Source of the DNA: Pleurocapsa minor HA4230-MV1
Lineage (GTDB): Bacteria; Cyanobacteriota; Cyanobacteriia; Cyanobacteriales; Xenococcaceae
Direction: 5' to 3'
DNA length: 64,000 nucleotides
NCBI GenBank assembly: GCA_019359095.1
Contig: JAHHHZ010000021.1
Location: 201,327 to 265,326, forward strand
In this document: in pieces, positions 63,437 through 64,000 of the stretch
Layout: every line of letters starts with the position of its first letter
Position numbering within the stretch: the stretch's first letter is position 1
Notes under the pieces: generated by a model
The model's input: the letters and a program-made list of their open reading frames with translations, nothing else
What the model was told of the DNA's origin: nothing
Database searches by the model: none
Program-made: the position numbers and the translations under genes

Positions 63437-64000
63437 GTGAACAATTTAGCCCAGACTTTATTTGATCCAAGTCAATTACCGCAAACCCCTTTATTTGGCA
63501 CAGATGGAATTAGAGGGAAGGCGGGAGATCTTCTAAATGCACCTTTCACCCTACAGCTAGGATATTGGGCTGGTAAAGTTTTAAAGCAGACAGCGACTCA
63601 TCAGGGCCCAATTATTGTGGGGCAAGATTCACGTAATTCTAGTGATATGTTAGCTTCGGCGATCGCAGCAGGATTAACAACCGCAGGACTAGAAGTTTGG
63701 AACATAGGTTTATGTCCTACCCCCTGTGTGGCTAATTTAGCCAGTGACAGCGAAGCAATTGGCGGAATTATGATTTCGGCTAGCCATAATCCCCCACAAG
63801 ATAACGGAATTAAGTTTTTTGGCAAAAAGGGGACTAAATTATCTGACTCTCTAACCCAAAAAATTGAGACTCACCTGAGAAATGATCGGATACTCCATGA
63901 GGCTAATTTAGTTTGGGGTAAATCTTATCAGCGCCCCGAATTAGTTCAACAATATGTCCAGTCTTTGCAACAGTCTCTGCCTCAAAACACCAATTTTCAG
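63437..64000 (+). CDS. glmM: phosphoglucosamine mutase GlmM, N-terminal part
   Basis: The gene runs off the window after 188 codons. It starts at GTG 63437 with TTAGGAG upstream. [20 protein letters not shown] is the conserved GlmM opening. The phosphoserine site is SASHNP ([17 protein letters not shown]). GlmM converts glucosamine-6-phosphate to glucosamine-1-phosphate for peptidoglycan and LPS. Nothing remarkable in the visible part. Confidence 0.95.
   Translation, partial: MNNLAQTLFDPSQLPQTPLFGTDGIRGKAGDLLNAPFTLQLGYWAGKVLKQTATHQGPIIVGQDSRNSSDMLASAIAAGLTTAGLEVWNIGLCPTPCVANLASDSEAIGGIMISASHNPPQDNGIKFFGKKGTKLSDSLTQKIETHLRNDRILHEANLVWGKSYQRPELVQQYVQSLQQSLPQNTNFQ

Overview
The window is chromosomal DNA of a cyanobacterium. 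Direct signs are the very frequent HIP1 octamer GCGATCGC and genes that are essentially cyanobacterial: CP12, Psb34, a CyanoP (PsbP-like) lipoprotein, a PAM68-like PSII assembly factor, DUF2605/DUF2973, DUF3082, DUF3177, DUF4079 and the Mo-nitrogenase C-terminal-domain protein. The AT-rich intergenic DNA is loaded with short dispersed repeats and heptamer tandem repeats, which suggests a repeat-rich unicellular, colonial or baeocytous lineage; the exact order cannot be fixed from the sequence. I see no rRNA, tRNA, CRISPR array or intact insertion sequence.

Layout. 1-11.8 kb: the tail of a PD-(D/E)XK nuclease, a DUF3616 protein, an SDR epimerase, an MFS exporter, a DnaJ-TPR membrane protein, a block of hypothetical genes bounded by a ~275 bp direct repeat, Maf, CyanoP and Psb34. 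11.9-30.2 kb: a surface protein carrying an in-frame repeat, an NTF2-like exported protein, DUF2062, a response regulator-GGDEF, a 1164-residue multi-PAS hybrid histidine kinase overlapping an alpha/beta hydrolase gene, a second exported hydrolase, biotin synthase, a SAM methyltransferase with a duplicated 5' end, an FkbM methyltransferase, DUF4079 and a large periplasmic-sensor GGDEF-EAL protein. 30.4-35.3 kb: ThrRS, DUF2605, DUF2973, a TerB/Mo-nitro_C protein and ObgE.

35.5-42.9 kb is the most distinctive section. Two small genes encode peptides with double-glycine leaders. They lie divergent from a C39-peptidase ABC transporter with N-terminal cyclic-nucleotide-binding-like modules, an HlyD-type adaptor fused to an N-terminal response-regulator receiver domain, and a parvulin-like isomerase. 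Together they look like a self-contained peptide maturation and export system whose adaptor could be controlled by phosphorylation.

42.9-51.1 kb is mostly housekeeping: rpsO, PAM68, DAHP synthase, DUF3082, isoaspartyl peptidase, DUF2256, TrmJ-like, a beta-lactamase-fold protein and TrpB2. It is interrupted by a DUF29/GNAT fusion of two truncated genes. 51.1-52.5 kb is a gene graveyard with a YefM/YoeB remnant, a decayed metallopeptidase-like fragment and an IS transposase remnant. 52.5-64 kb carries dUTPase, a GT4 glycosyltransferase, a UTP-sugar pyrophosphorylase, a THUMP methyltransferase, a PAS-GAF-GGDEF protein, an MFS transporter, CP12, DUF3177 and the start of glmM.

Three c-di-GMP synthesis/degradation proteins and several families of small mobile palindromic repeats (some with terminal inverted repeats) recur through the window.
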